Source: Epilithonimonas xixisoli
GTDB taxonomy: Bacteria > Bacteroidota > Bacteroidia > Flavobacteriales > Weeksellaceae
Reading direction: 5' to 3'
Assembly: GCF_004365655.1 (NCBI RefSeq)
Contig: NZ_SOEO01000002.1
Span: 682,001-746,000 of the forward strand
Length of the DNA: 64,000 nucleotides
The notes beneath the pieces were generated by a model. The model searched no databases and was not told the DNA's origin. It saw nothing but the letters and a program-made list of their open reading frames with translations. Shown in pieces: positions 17,515 to 25,389 of this stretch; the stretch's first letter is position 1, and each line of letters opens with the position of its first letter. Position numbers and translations under genes: made by a program.

Positions 17515-17841
17515 ATGAAATTTTCTAAAAAAATTATTTGGGTATTTGCAATTTTGATGTTGGCGGTGTCTTGCCAAACTAGAGTTGTCTCTCCTACAAA
17601 ACCACTTTACGACAACAAGTTGGATCTTTATAAAAAATATACAGTTCAAACCAATGATGCGAAAGTTTACAAAGTAGAAATTGTAAAAATAGACGCTACA
17701 AAAATCTACGGAAAATCGAAAACCGGTGAAATGGTAGAAATTGAAAAAAGCAATGTGCGGGAAATCAAAAAACCAGATATTTTATCATCTATAATCATTG
17801 GTTTGGCTGCGGTTGCTGCGGTTGTTTTTATTCCGATTTAA
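17515..17841 (+). CDS. small lipoprotein, unknown function
   Basis: 108 residues. The signal ends LAVSC (lipid-bearing Cys20). The mature part holds a short beta-rich segment (KVYKVEIVKIDATKIYGKS, then EMVEIEKSNVREIKK) and a C-terminal hydrophobic helix (SSIIIGLAAVAAVVFIPI). The same order of lipobox, KxYKxE strands, isoleucine/lysine-rich strands and terminal helix is seen in the lipoprotein at 22.8 kb. It has its own promoter element and overlaps the convergent DUF2809 gene by 14 bp. Confidence 0.65.
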   Translation: MKFSKKIIWVFAILMLAVSCQTRVVSPTKPLYDNKLDLYKKYTVQTNDAKVYKVEIVKIDATKIYGKSKTGEMVEIEKSNVREIKKPDILSSIIIGLAAVAAVVFIPI

Positions 17842-18208
17842 TTTTTGTGAGTAAAAATAAAATCACACATCCAGCAAAGTAACACAGAATATCAATCCAG
17901 CTGAATGAGTTGCCGAGGACAATCATCATCAATCGGTTGTCTTTGAAACCAAGCAGTTCTGCAAAATGGAAATATTGTGCAAACTCAATAAGGCAGGAGA
18001 AAATAAAGATTCCAACAATCAATTTTGTTGAATTGATTTCAATGAATGCTTTGATGAAGTAATACATCAGCATAACCACGAAAACATCGCCCAGATAAGC
18101 TCTCACGAAAAACCAATCTTTGAGTTTCGTAGCGATGAGAACTTCTACCAAGAAAATGGCGACAGCAATGAGAAAGTTTTTCAGATTGAATTTAAAATTA
18201 ATTTTCAC
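17828..18208 (-). CDS. DUF2809 family membrane protein
   Basis: 126 residues with four predicted membrane helices. Conserved DUF2809 features are visible: WFFVRAYLGDVFVV (RAYLGD), CLIEFAQYF, LLGFKDNRLMMIVLGNSFSWIDILCYFAG read in parts as NRLMMIVLGNSFSW and DILCYFAG. The function of the family is unknown. The gene overlaps the convergent lipoprotein gene at its 3' end and lies 55 bp downstream of the thioredoxin-family gene, behind a terminator. Confidence 0.85.
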   Translation of the reverse strand: MKINFKFNLKNFLIAVAIFLVEVLIATKLKDWFFVRAYLGDVFVVMLMYYFIKAFIEINSTKLIVGIFIFSCLIEFAQYFHFAELLGFKDNRLMMIVLGNSFSWIDILCYFAGCVILFLLTKIKSE

Positions 18209-18231
18209 AGCAATAGTTTATAAAACATAAC

Positions 18232-18265
18232 AAAAAATCGAGGCAATTATTACCTCGATTTTTTT
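18232..18265 (-). terminator. Rho-independent terminator after the thioredoxin-family gene
   Basis: A 12-bp stem (AAAAAATCGAGG / CCTCGATTTTTT) with a 9-nt loop starts at the stop codon of the gene at 18264 and ends in a T run on the - strand. Confidence 0.8.
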
Positions 18266-18887
18266 ATTTTTTCACTTTGATCGTACACCCAATGGCGACG
18301 GTTTTCTCCGTTTTTACCGCTTCATTTTTCAATAATTGATTTACCGCATCTTGCACGTAAAATTCGGAAACGTCTTTTGGATTTTCGTAATTATTGTCGA
18401 TAGCGCCAATGTATTTCACGATGTTTTTTCCATTTTCTTTTTTCAGAATGTAAACGTGAGGCGTTTTCGTAGCACCATAAATTGGGTAGATTTTCTGACC
18501 TTCGTCCACCAAATAGGGGAAGGTAAAACTTTTTTCCTTCGCTCTCGTCTGCATTTCTGCAAATCCATCTTGAGGTTGTACAGTTGCGTCGTTCGGGTTG
18601 ATGGCAATCACCGGATAGCCTTTGCTTTTGAACATTTTGTCGAGCGCAACGATTCTGTCCTCGTACTTTTTCGCATACGGACAATGGTTGCAAGTGAAAA
18701 TCACAATAAAGCCTTTTGCAGATTTGTAATCGCTGAGAGAAACCATTTTTCCGTCGATGTTTTTCAGTTTGAAATCTGTCGCTTCGTCGCCAACTTGATA
18801 TCCGGAATTGATGTTTTTAATGGATGAAAAGCTTAATAATCCGAGGATTAATATTAATCCAAACGAAAGCCATTTTATTTTTTTCAT
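18264..18887 (-). CDS. secreted redoxin / thioredoxin-fold protein
   Basis: 207 residues with an N-terminal membrane anchor or signal (first 25 residues). The redoxin core begins GDEATDFKLKNIDGK and contains FTCNHCPYAKKYEDRI, where the CNHC pair is the redox motif of a distinct AhpC/TSA-like group with CxxC-P-Y-A. TPHVYILKK provides the cis-proline. It probably acts in the periplasm in thiol redox reactions. The C terminus carries one further Cys (AIGCTIKVKK). It follows a TlpA-like gene on the same strand. Confidence 0.85.
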   Translation of the reverse strand: MKKIKWLSFGLILILGLLSFSSIKNINSGYQVGDEATDFKLKNIDGKMVSLSDYKSAKGFIVIFTCNHCPYAKKYEDRIVALDKMFKSKGYPVIAINPNDATVQPQDGFAEMQTRAKEKSFTFPYLVDEGQKIYPIYGATKTPHVYILKKENGKNIVKYIGAIDNNYENPKDVSEFYVQDAVNQLLKNEAVKTEKTVAIGCTIKVKK

Positions 18888-18918
18888 AATATTTTATTTT
18901 GATGATTTAATTAATTTT

Positions 18919-18953
18919 AAAAGCCAATAACTAAAAGCCATTAGCCATAAGCT
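18919..18953 (-). repeat. 7-bp-periodic array (GGCTnnT family)
   Basis: On the - strand the heptads AGCTTAT, GGCTAAT, GGCTTTT, AGTTATT and GGCTTTT follow in exact phase. The array starts at the stop codon of the TlpA-like gene and ends 31 nt before the ATG of the redoxin gene. Confidence 0.65.
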
Positions 18954-19440
18954 ATTTATAATTTTTTTCGATAGCAGTTTTCAATTCTTGAAGTGACATT
19001 TCTCCATTTTTGAAGAACACTTTTTCTCCATTTTTATAGAATAATGTGACTGGAATCTCGCCTTCCCAATCTTTTTGAAATCTCGGAATCCAAGTGTTCA
19101 TCCGCTTGACATCATCCAAAATCACAACTTCTGCGTTCAGATTTTTTGTTTTGATAAAATTAAGAACTTTCTGTTTGTCTCTCGCCATATCAAGTGAAAC
19201 CAACAGCATTTTGAAATCCGGATTTTGGGAATATTCTTTGTTGACTTCGATGAAATGAGGTAGTTCCTTCACACAAGGCGCACAAGTGGTCGCCCAAAAA
19301 TTGACTACAACAAACTTGTCTTTTGATTGTTGGAGATGTTTTTCGAGATCTTCATATTTGATTAATGAAACCTCGCTTTGAACTTGCGCATTCATTGTCA
19401 AAGGAAAAACGAGCAAAAGGAATTTTATTAAAATCTTCAT
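18952..19440 (-). CDS. TlpA-like thiol-disulfide oxidoreductase
   Basis: 162 residues from the ATG at 19440; a TTG two codons upstream is less likely. A signal peptide (MKILIKFLLLVFPLTMNAQ) precedes a thioredoxin fold with VVVNFWATTCAPCVKELPHF, the CAPC redox motif, and a later EIPVTLFYKNGEKVFF with the cis-proline. Such proteins reduce periplasmic disulfides, for example in cytochrome maturation. The -7 element lies only three bases before the ATG, so the message may be leaderless. Confidence 0.88.
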   Translation of the reverse strand: MKILIKFLLLVFPLTMNAQVQSEVSLIKYEDLEKHLQQSKDKFVVVNFWATTCAPCVKELPHFIEVNKEYSQNPDFKMLLVSLDMARDKQKVLNFIKTKNLNAEVVILDDVKRMNTWIPRFQKDWEGEIPVTLFYKNGEKVFFKNGEMSLQELKTAIEKNYK

Positions 19441-19443
19441 ATT

Positions 19444-19464
19444 CAAATTTAAAAAATAACTTTG
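19444..19464. promoter_or_regulatory. two divergent -7 elements back to back
   Basis: TAAATTTG on the - strand (19451-19444) ends three bases before the TlpA-like ATG. TAACTTTG on the + strand (19457-19464) serves the TonB-C-like gene. The two elements are separated by only 5 bp, so the promoters must overlap. Confidence 0.5.
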
Positions 19465-19510
19465 ACACTTGAATTAATTTCTGTTAATGAATATCTTTGA
19501 AAAAATAACT

Positions 19511-19885
19511 ATGAAAAATTTAATCTTATTTTGTTTTCTATTATTAGGAGGTTTTGTTTTCTCTCAAACAAAAGATTCAATAATTTCGACCGAAGCCCGA
19601 GCAGAATATCAAGGAGGGGACGAGCAGTTCAAAAAAGATATTATGAAAAAGTTTAGAATTAGAAAAGTTCACGGAAAGGGTACTTTTGTCACAAATGTGA
19701 GGTTCATAGTTGAGAGAGACGGTATGGTTTCCAATATCAAAGCAAAAGGTGAGAATGAGAGTTTCAATAAAGAAGCAATGCGCGCTGTTTCAAAAATGAA
19801 ACCCAAATGGAAAGCGGGAATGATAAATGGTGAAAACGTTAGATGTTACTTCACAGTTCCGCTGACAGCAAATTTTAGCGATTAA
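19511..19885 (+). CDS. secreted TonB-C-terminal-like protein
   Basis: 124 residues from the ATG at 19511, which opens a signal peptide (MKNLILFCFLLLGGFVFSQ); an ATG eight codons earlier is possible. The rest resembles the TonB C-terminal fold found in Bacteroidota: ARAEYQGGDEQFKKDIMKKF, then VRFIVERDGMVSNIKAKG and AMRAVSKMKPKWKAGMING. It lacks the membrane anchor and proline-rich spacer of true energy transducers, so it is probably a periplasmic protein of related fold with unknown partner. Confidence 0.75.
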   Translation: MKNLILFCFLLLGGFVFSQTKDSIISTEARAEYQGGDEQFKKDIMKKFRIRKVHGKGTFVTNVRFIVERDGMVSNIKAKGENESFNKEAMRAVSKMKPKWKAGMINGENVRCYFTVPLTANFSD

Positions 19886-19937
19886 TAAAATTTCGGTTCA
19901 ATTTTTGAAAATAAAATCACAACCAAATCTTATTATT

Positions 19938-20123
19938 ATGAAAAAGTTATTATTAATCAGTTCAATAGCATTATTAGCAACCAGTTGTATTCCCGATAAA
20001 GACAAGCGTGAACAACGCAAAGATGATCACAGCGCAGAACATATGAGAAATCAAGGTGTAGATTCCAGCGCACTTTCTTCAGATAAAAAAGTGGATACGG
20101 TCGCGGTGGAAAAAATTAAATAG
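19938..20123 (+). CDS. very small lipoprotein
   Basis: 61 residues from the ATG at 19938. The first 20 residues are a lipoprotein signal (MKKLLLISSIALLATSC). The remainder is short, charged and probably unstructured (PDKDKREQRKDDHSAEH, then SSDKKVDTVAVEKIK). No family recognised. It follows the TonB-C-like gene by 52 bp and may share its transcript. Its stop is two bases from the convergent mutS stop. Confidence 0.6.
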   Translation: MKKLLLISSIALLATSCIPDKDKREQRKDDHSAEHMRNQGVDSSALSSDKKVDTVAVEKIK

Positions 20124-20125
20124 AA

Positions 20126-22705
20126 TTACTTCCCAATCATCTTTTTAATGGAGTTCAGCTTCATCAAAGCTTCAATTGGCGTCAAAGTATTGATGTCAAT
20201 TTTTGTGAGTTCTTCGCGGATATTTTCCAAAACAGGATCATCCAATTGGAAAAACGAAAGTTGAAGATTTTCTTCGGTTACACGTTTTATCTTGTCGCCA
20301 GAATCTTGAGTTGACCGGCTGGATTCCAAAGTTTTCAAGATCTCATTCGCACGATTCACCACTTTCGAAGGCATTCCAGCCAACTTCGCCACGTGGATTC
20401 CGAAACTGTGTTCGCTTCCGCCAGAAATTAATTTTCTCAAGAAAATAATTGTTCCTTTTGCTTCTTGGATGGAAACGTGGAAATTTTTGATTCTCTCAAA
20501 ATTGATGGACATTTCGTTCAGCTCGTGATAATGCGTCGCAAATAAAGTTTTCGGTTGCGTTGGATGTTGATGGAGATATTCCGCAATTGCCCAAGCGATG
20601 GAAACACCGTCGTAAGTGGACGTTCCACGCCCGATTTCATCAAGCAAAATCAAACTTCTGTCCGAGATATTATTAAGGATATTTGCCGCTTCATTCATTT
20701 CCACCATAAACGTAGATTCGCCGGCAGAAAGATTATCCGAAGCACCAACTCTCGTAAATATTTTGTCTAAAGTTCCAATCTCAGCGTGTTTTGCCGGAAC
20801 AAAACTTCCTATTTGAGCGAGCAAAGAAATAATCGCAGTTTGTCTCAGAATAGCAGATTTACCAGCCATATTCGGTCCGGTTACCATAATAATTTGTTGA
20901 GAATCTCTGTCAAGAAAAACATCGTTTGGAATGTAAGATTCACCTAATGGTAAAGACTTTTCGATGATTGGATGTCGTCCTTCTTGAATGTTGATGGAGA
21001 AAGAATCGTTCAGAATCGGTTTGGTGTAATTATCCTCAACCGACAATTCTGACAATCCAACTGCGCAATCCAATTCACCAATCAACTTTGAATTCTCCTG
21101 CAACTGATCGATGTAGATCATCACATTGTCGCAGACATTTCTGTAAAGTTTGAATTCAAGCGCGCTAATTTTATCTGTTGCGCCAAGAATCTGAGTTTCG
21201 TATTCTTTTAGTTCTTCCGTGATGTAACGTTCAGCATTTACCAATGTCTGTTTGCGGATCCACTCCGCCGGAACTTTATCTTTATGCGTATTTCGAACTT
21301 CGATGTAATATCCGAAAACGCCATTGAAATCAATTTTCAGACTCGTGATTCCGGTTCTCTCAATTTCGCGTTGGCACATTTCGTCCAAGAAACCACGTCC
21401 TTTATTTTGAATATTTCTAAGATGGTCTAGCTCTTCAGAAATTTTTTCTCGGATGACATTTCCTTTGTTGATGTTGACCGGAAGCTCATCATTCAAATGA
21501 TTCGTAATAAAATCAATCAATTCATCAAGGTTGATAATTGGATCCAACCAAGCCAAAACGTCTGGAAATTTCAACAGTTTTGTTCTGATTTCCTGAATGT
21601 TGACAACCGATTGACGGAGATAACCTAATTCTTTCGGTGAAATCTTTTCGGCAGCTAATTTACCTATTAATCTATCCAAATCAGAAATGCCTTTCAACAA
21701 TTCCTTAATCTCATATTTCAATGAATCTTCTTTGTTAAGAAATTCAATGAGATTCAATCTTCTGTTGATGTCACCAATATTTTTCAAAGGAAGAATGATT
21801 CGTCTTCTCAACAATCTTCCGCCCATTGGCGTAGAGGTTTTATCGATAATATCCAAAAGCGACTTCCCTTGCTGACTCGCAGAATAAACGATTTCCAGAT
21901 TTCTCAAAGTAAAACCATCCATCATCAGATAATCATCTTGCGGAATGAGATTGATTCTTGTAATGTGTTGTAAAAGTGCGTGATGCGTATCCTCAACGAG
22001 ATAAGCGAAAATTGCTCCCGCTGCAGTTACACCTAATTTATGTTCCTCAATCCCGAAACCTTTCAAAGATTGCGTTTTGAAATGAGCAGTCAGTTTTTCG
22101 TACGCGTAAGGATATCGAAACGCCCAATCTTCTAATTTGAAAGCACTTTTATTTTTTAATTGAGTTGGAAGTTCAGTGGTTCTTTGATAGATAATTTCGC
22201 TCGGGTCAAAAGTATGGACAATGTGAAGCAATTTCTCAAGATTTCCTTCACTCACGAGAAATTCGCCTGTGGAAACATCCACCAAAGCCAATCCATATTT
22301 TTCTTTTTCTTTGTGAAGAGAAAGCAGGAAATTATTTTTCTTGGAACTCAAAACCTGATCGTTAAACGTAACGCCTGGCGTTACCAATTCCGTCACGCCA
22401 CGTTTTACAATCCCTTTTACAGTTTTTGGATCTTCCAACTGGTCGCAAATCGCAACACGCAATCCAGCTCTCACAAGTTTTGGCAAATAGGAATCCACGG
22501 AATGATGCGGAAATCCAGCCAGCTCGATATGACCTTCGCCATTGGCTCTTTTAGTCAAAACAATTCCCAAAATCTGAGAAGTTCTGATGGCATCTTGCCC
22601 AAAAGTTTCGTAGAAATCTCCCACGCGGAACAGCAAAAGTGCATCAGGATATCTTGCCTTGATGGTGTTGTATTGCGTCATTAACGGAGTTTCTTTCTTA
22701 GCCAA
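20126..22705 (-). CDS. mutS: DNA mismatch recognition protein MutS
   Basis: 859 residues if translation starts at the TTG at 22705, which I chose because it yields the conserved opening AKKETPLMTQY; the first ATG (22681) would cut into it. Domain I is intact with the mismatch-probing GDFYETF. The ATPase has GPNMAGKSAILRQ (Walker A), FMVEMNEA, LILLDEIGRGTSTYDG (Walker B) and FATHYHEL. A helix-turn-helix and a short linker (SSRSTQDSGDK) follow. It starts mismatch repair together with MutL, encoded at 52.7 kb. Confidence 0.97.
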   Translation of the reverse strand: MAKKETPLMTQYNTIKARYPDALLLFRVGDFYETFGQDAIRTSQILGIVLTKRANGEGHIELAGFPHHSVDSYLPKLVRAGLRVAICDQLEDPKTVKGIVKRGVTELVTPGVTFNDQVLSSKKNNFLLSLHKEKEKYGLALVDVSTGEFLVSEGNLEKLLHIVHTFDPSEIIYQRTTELPTQLKNKSAFKLEDWAFRYPYAYEKLTAHFKTQSLKGFGIEEHKLGVTAAGAIFAYLVEDTHHALLQHITRINLIPQDDYLMMDGFTLRNLEIVYSASQQGKSLLDIIDKTSTPMGGRLLRRRIILPLKNIGDINRRLNLIEFLNKEDSLKYEIKELLKGISDLDRLIGKLAAEKISPKELGYLRQSVVNIQEIRTKLLKFPDVLAWLDPIINLDELIDFITNHLNDELPVNINKGNVIREKISEELDHLRNIQNKGRGFLDEMCQREIERTGITSLKIDFNGVFGYYIEVRNTHKDKVPAEWIRKQTLVNAERYITEELKEYETQILGATDKISALEFKLYRNVCDNVMIYIDQLQENSKLIGELDCAVGLSELSVEDNYTKPILNDSFSINIQEGRHPIIEKSLPLGESYIPNDVFLDRDSQQIIMVTGPNMAGKSAILRQTAIISLLAQIGSFVPAKHAEIGTLDKIFTRVGASDNLSAGESTFMVEMNEAANILNNISDRSLILLDEIGRGTSTYDGVSIAWAIAEYLHQHPTQPKTLFATHYHELNEMSINFERIKNFHVSIQEAKGTIIFLRKLISGGSEHSFGIHVAKLAGMPSKVVNRANEILKTLESSRSTQDSGDKIKRVTEENLQLSFFQLDDPVLENIREELTKIDINTLTPIEALMKLNSIKKMIGK

Positions 22706-22828
22706 AGTTCTGATTTTAGAAGCGCTAAAATACAAATTAATTCAGAGAAAATCTGCTGATAAAAATTGTCAAATGTGGAACTTTCCACCCTTAATTAAAA
22801 GAAAATTAGAAATAATCCGTTTAATTCT

Positions 22829-22836
22829 TAAATTTG
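22829..22836 (+). promoter_or_regulatory. -7 promoter element (TAAATTTG) four bases before an ATG
   Basis: Exact TAnnTTTG match. The ATG of the lipoprotein gene follows after CTAA, so transcription would start at or next to the start codon. Confidence 0.5.
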
Positions 22837-22840
22837 GCTA

Positions 22841-23350
22841 ATGAAAAAATATTTTTACCTATTTATATTATCGTTTTCACTGATAAGTTGCTACACTTAC
22901 AGGGTAAAGGCAGAAAGTGATGAGAAAACCAAGGAAGCTCCTGCTCCAGCAAAACCTGTGAAATCTAATGAAGTAGCATCAAAAGAAGTCGCTTCTGCAA
23001 ACTTCGGTATTTCTGATGTTGAATCTGCGATTCCAAAAAAATCAAAAGTGACCAGTAAAAGTAAGATAACAAATCCTCGCCCAACGACCATTGAAGGAAA
23101 GCTGGAACCAACTAAGTTTTATAAAATCGAAGCAGCGGGAAGATACCATAAAATACAGGTAGACAAATGGGAAAGCGACACACTCGTGGCACACGTAATC
23201 CATAAACCAAAGAAGATTCTGAAATTCCATAAGAACCAAATCAATCAATCTACCATTGCGGAAAGACGATTTTCTCAACCCGTGGCAGACATTATAACAG
23301 TTGCCGCTTACACCGCAATTGGGGTTGGAATATGGACATTGGTGAGATAA
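22841..23350 (+). CDS. lipoprotein with Pro/Lys/Ala-rich linker, unknown function
   Basis: 169 residues. The signal ends SLISC (Cys17). Residues 25-85 are low-complexity and rich in Lys, Ala, Pro and Ser, like a spacer. The C-terminal half has beta-like segments (KFYKIEAAGRYHKIQVDKW, TLVAHVIHKPKKILKFHKN) and a last hydrophobic helix (DIITVAAYTAIGVGIWTLV). The order of parts mirrors the smaller lipoprotein at 17.5 kb, so the two may be related. The message is probably leaderless. Confidence 0.65.
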   Translation: MKKYFYLFILSFSLISCYTYRVKAESDEKTKEAPAPAKPVKSNEVASKEVASANFGISDVESAIPKKSKVTSKSKITNPRPTTIEGKLEPTKFYKIEAAGRYHKIQVDKWESDTLVAHVIHKPKKILKFHKNQINQSTIAERRFSQPVADIITVAAYTAIGVGIWTLVR

Positions 23351-23528
23351 AAATTATTTTTCAATTAATATTTAACAAGTCAAGCATTTGTTTAATTTTA
23401 AATCGGAATCATAAATAATATCATTCGAAATTTATTTATAATTATTTTAAATAATCTCATATTTGTAATCACAAAAGCTCAAACTAATTTGATGATTTGT
23501 CTTTTGAAATATAACCTATTGATTCACA

Positions 23529-24938
23529 ATGAAAATTGAGCAAATATACACAGGTTGTCTAGCACAAGGAGCATATTATATTGTTTCTGAAAACGAAGCG
23601 GCAATCATTGATCCACTGAGAGAAATCAAACCTTACCTCGATCGTTTGGAAAAAGATCAGGTAAAACTCAAATATATTTTTGAGACACATTTTCACGCTG
23701 ATTTTGTTTCCGGGCATTTGGATTTATCTAAAAAAACTGATGCACCGATTGTTTACGGACCAACCGCAAAACCTGAGTTTGAAGCAATTATTGCAGAAGA
23801 CAATCAGATTTTCGAAATCGGAAAAATCAAAATCAAAGTCCTTCACACGCCAGGTCACACATTAGAAAGTTCCACTTATCTTTTGATTGACGAAAATGGA
23901 CAGGAAACCGCAATTTTCTCTGGTGATACTTTGTTTTTAGGTGATGTTGGAAGACCAGATTTGGCTCAAAAAGTGGGCGAAATCACGGAAGAAGATTTAG
24001 CTGGAATGTTGTACGAAAGTCTGCACAGCAAGATTTTGCCTTTAGATGATTCTATCACAGTTTATCCGGCTCACGGCGCGGGTTCTGCTTGTGGGAAAAA
24101 TATGCAGAAAGAAACGGTGGACACTTTGGGAAATCAAAAAAGAACCAATTATGCTCTGAATCAGCCAACTAAAGAAAGCTTTATTGCTGAGGTTTTAGAC
24201 GGTTTGACGGCGCCACCAAAATATTTCGGGATGAACGTTGCCTTGAACAAAGGTGGCTACGAAAGTTTTGAAAAAGTCCTTAAAAAAGGAAATAATCCCA
24301 TCTCAGTAGAAGATTTTGAAACAGCGGTTGAAGAAACCGGCGCTTTGATTTTGGATACAAGAAGTGCGGCAGATTTTCATAAAGGTTTTGTTCCAAATTC
24401 AATAAACATAGGCATCAAAGGGGATTTTGCACCTTGGGTCGGCGCGATGATTGTGGATGTGCAACAGCCGATTATTCTGGTTTCAGATTTGGGTTCGGAA
24501 GAAGAAGTGATCACAAGATTGAGCCGAGTTGGTTTTGATAACGTGGTTGGATTTTTGGAAGGCGGTTTTGAAAGTTGGAAAAATTCCGGAAAAGAAATTG
24601 ATGAAATCAAAAGAATCTCTGCAGACCAATTTGCTTCTGAATATTCTCAAAATCAAAAAGTTATCGACGTCAGAAAAGAGACAGAATACGAAGCGGAACA
24701 CATCGACGAAGCGTACAGCAAACCTTTGGCTTATATCAATGATTGGGTGAATTCCATTGATAATTCTGAGCATTTTCATTTGCATTGCGCAGGTGGTTAC
24801 AGAAGTATGATTGCTGCCAGTATTTTGCAGTCAAGAGGTTACAGGAATTTTACCGAAGTGGAAGGAGGTTTCAATGCCATCAAGAAATTCGATAATGTTC
24901 CGACGAGTAATTTTGTTTGTCAAACGAAGACTTTGTAG
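23529..24938 (+). CDS. metallo-beta-lactamase / rhodanese fusion (persulfide dioxygenase-like, CstB/BLH type)
   Basis: 469 residues in three parts. Residues 1-250 are an MBL-fold domain with ETHFHADFVSGH (His54, His56, Asp58, His63), HTPGHT and FSGDTLFLGDVGRPDL, the pattern of persulfide dioxygenases. Residues about 265-355 are a rhodanese fold without a catalytic cysteine (ILVSDLGSEEE). Residues about 370-460 are a second rhodanese with Cys420 in HLHCAGGYRS. The order MBL, inactive rhodanese, active rhodanese is that of CstB, which oxidises low-molecular-weight persulfides. Thioredoxin is encoded directly downstream. Confidence 0.9.
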   Translation: MKIEQIYTGCLAQGAYYIVSENEAAIIDPLREIKPYLDRLEKDQVKLKYIFETHFHADFVSGHLDLSKKTDAPIVYGPTAKPEFEAIIAEDNQIFEIGKIKIKVLHTPGHTLESSTYLLIDENGQETAIFSGDTLFLGDVGRPDLAQKVGEITEEDLAGMLYESLHSKILPLDDSITVYPAHGAGSACGKNMQKETVDTLGNQKRTNYALNQPTKESFIAEVLDGLTAPPKYFGMNVALNKGGYESFEKVLKKGNNPISVEDFETAVEETGALILDTRSAADFHKGFVPNSINIGIKGDFAPWVGAMIVDVQQPIILVSDLGSEEEVITRLSRVGFDNVVGFLEGGFESWKNSGKEIDEIKRISADQFASEYSQNQKVIDVRKETEYEAEHIDEAYSKPLAYINDWVNSIDNSEHFHLHCAGGYRSMIAASILQSRGYRNFTEVEGGFNAIKKFDNVPTSNFVCQTKTL

Positions 24939-24960
24939 AATAATATCGAATTGATTTTAA

Positions 24961-24993
24961 TCTAATATCTAAAGTCTAACTTCTAATCTCTCC
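24961..24993 (+). repeat. 7-bp-periodic array (TCTAAnn family) before thioredoxin
   Basis: TCTAATA, TCTAAAG, TCTAACT, TCTAATC follow in exact 7-bp phase, then TCTCC; the thioredoxin ATG is at 24999. The same word in the same sense orientation precedes sufS. Confidence 0.7.
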
Positions 24994-24998
24994 AAAAA

Positions 24999-25301
24999 AT
25001 GTCACAAAAATTTCAAGAACTCATCCAATCCGAACGTCCAGTTCTCATTGATTTTTTTGCAACTTGGTGTCAGCCGTGCAAAGTGCAATCTTCTGTTTTG
25101 AATACGGTAAAAGAAAAAGTTGGCGAAAAAGCCAGAATCGTAAAAATTGACATCGACCAATGTCCGTCAATCGCTAATCAATATAATGTGCGAGGTGTTC
25201 CGACTTTAGCAGTTTTCAAAAATGGTGAAATGCTTTGGAAAGAAAGCGGTGTTCATGATGTGAATTCTTTGGTGGGTTTGCTGGAGCAGTATTCTAATTA
25301 A
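24999..25301 (+). CDS. thioredoxin
   Basis: 100 residues, a minimal cytoplasmic thioredoxin without signal peptide. The active site ATWCQPCKVQ has Cys24 and Cys27 with Gln in place of the usual Gly of WCGPC. The buried-acid/Asp region LIDFF and the cis-proline in RGVPTLAVF are present. It follows the MBL-rhodanese fusion by 60 bp on the same strand and could reduce the persulfide or disulfide products of that enzyme. Confidence 0.93.
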   Translation: MSQKFQELIQSERPVLIDFFATWCQPCKVQSSVLNTVKEKVGEKARIVKIDIDQCPSIANQYNVRGVPTLAVFKNGEMLWKESGVHDVNSLVGLLEQYSN

Positions 25302-25328
25302 GGATTAATATAATAAAAAAGCACACAC

Positions 25329-25384
25329 TTTGTCATTCTGAAAGAATCTCATCTCAACAGTTTGGATTCTTTCAGAATGACAAA
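25329..25384. repeat. palindromic repeat element, possible bidirectional terminator
   Basis: Perfect 20-bp inverted arms (TTTGTCATTCTGAAAGAATC at 25329-25348 and its complement at 25365-25384) enclose a 16-nt loop. It sits between the convergent thioredoxin and omega-amidase-like genes. The core GTCATTCTGA resembles GTCAGTCTGA of the repeats at 26323 and 56976. Confidence 0.75.
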
Positions 25385-25389
25385 AATTA

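Noticed and set aside
18336-18827. 163-residue open frame antisense to the redoxin gene
   Set aside because: The redoxin on the opposite strand has a complete signal, CxxC motif and terminator; the antisense frame has none.
22160-22684. 174-residue open frame antisense to mutS
   Set aside because: Lies entirely over conserved mutS codons on the other strand and shows no family features.
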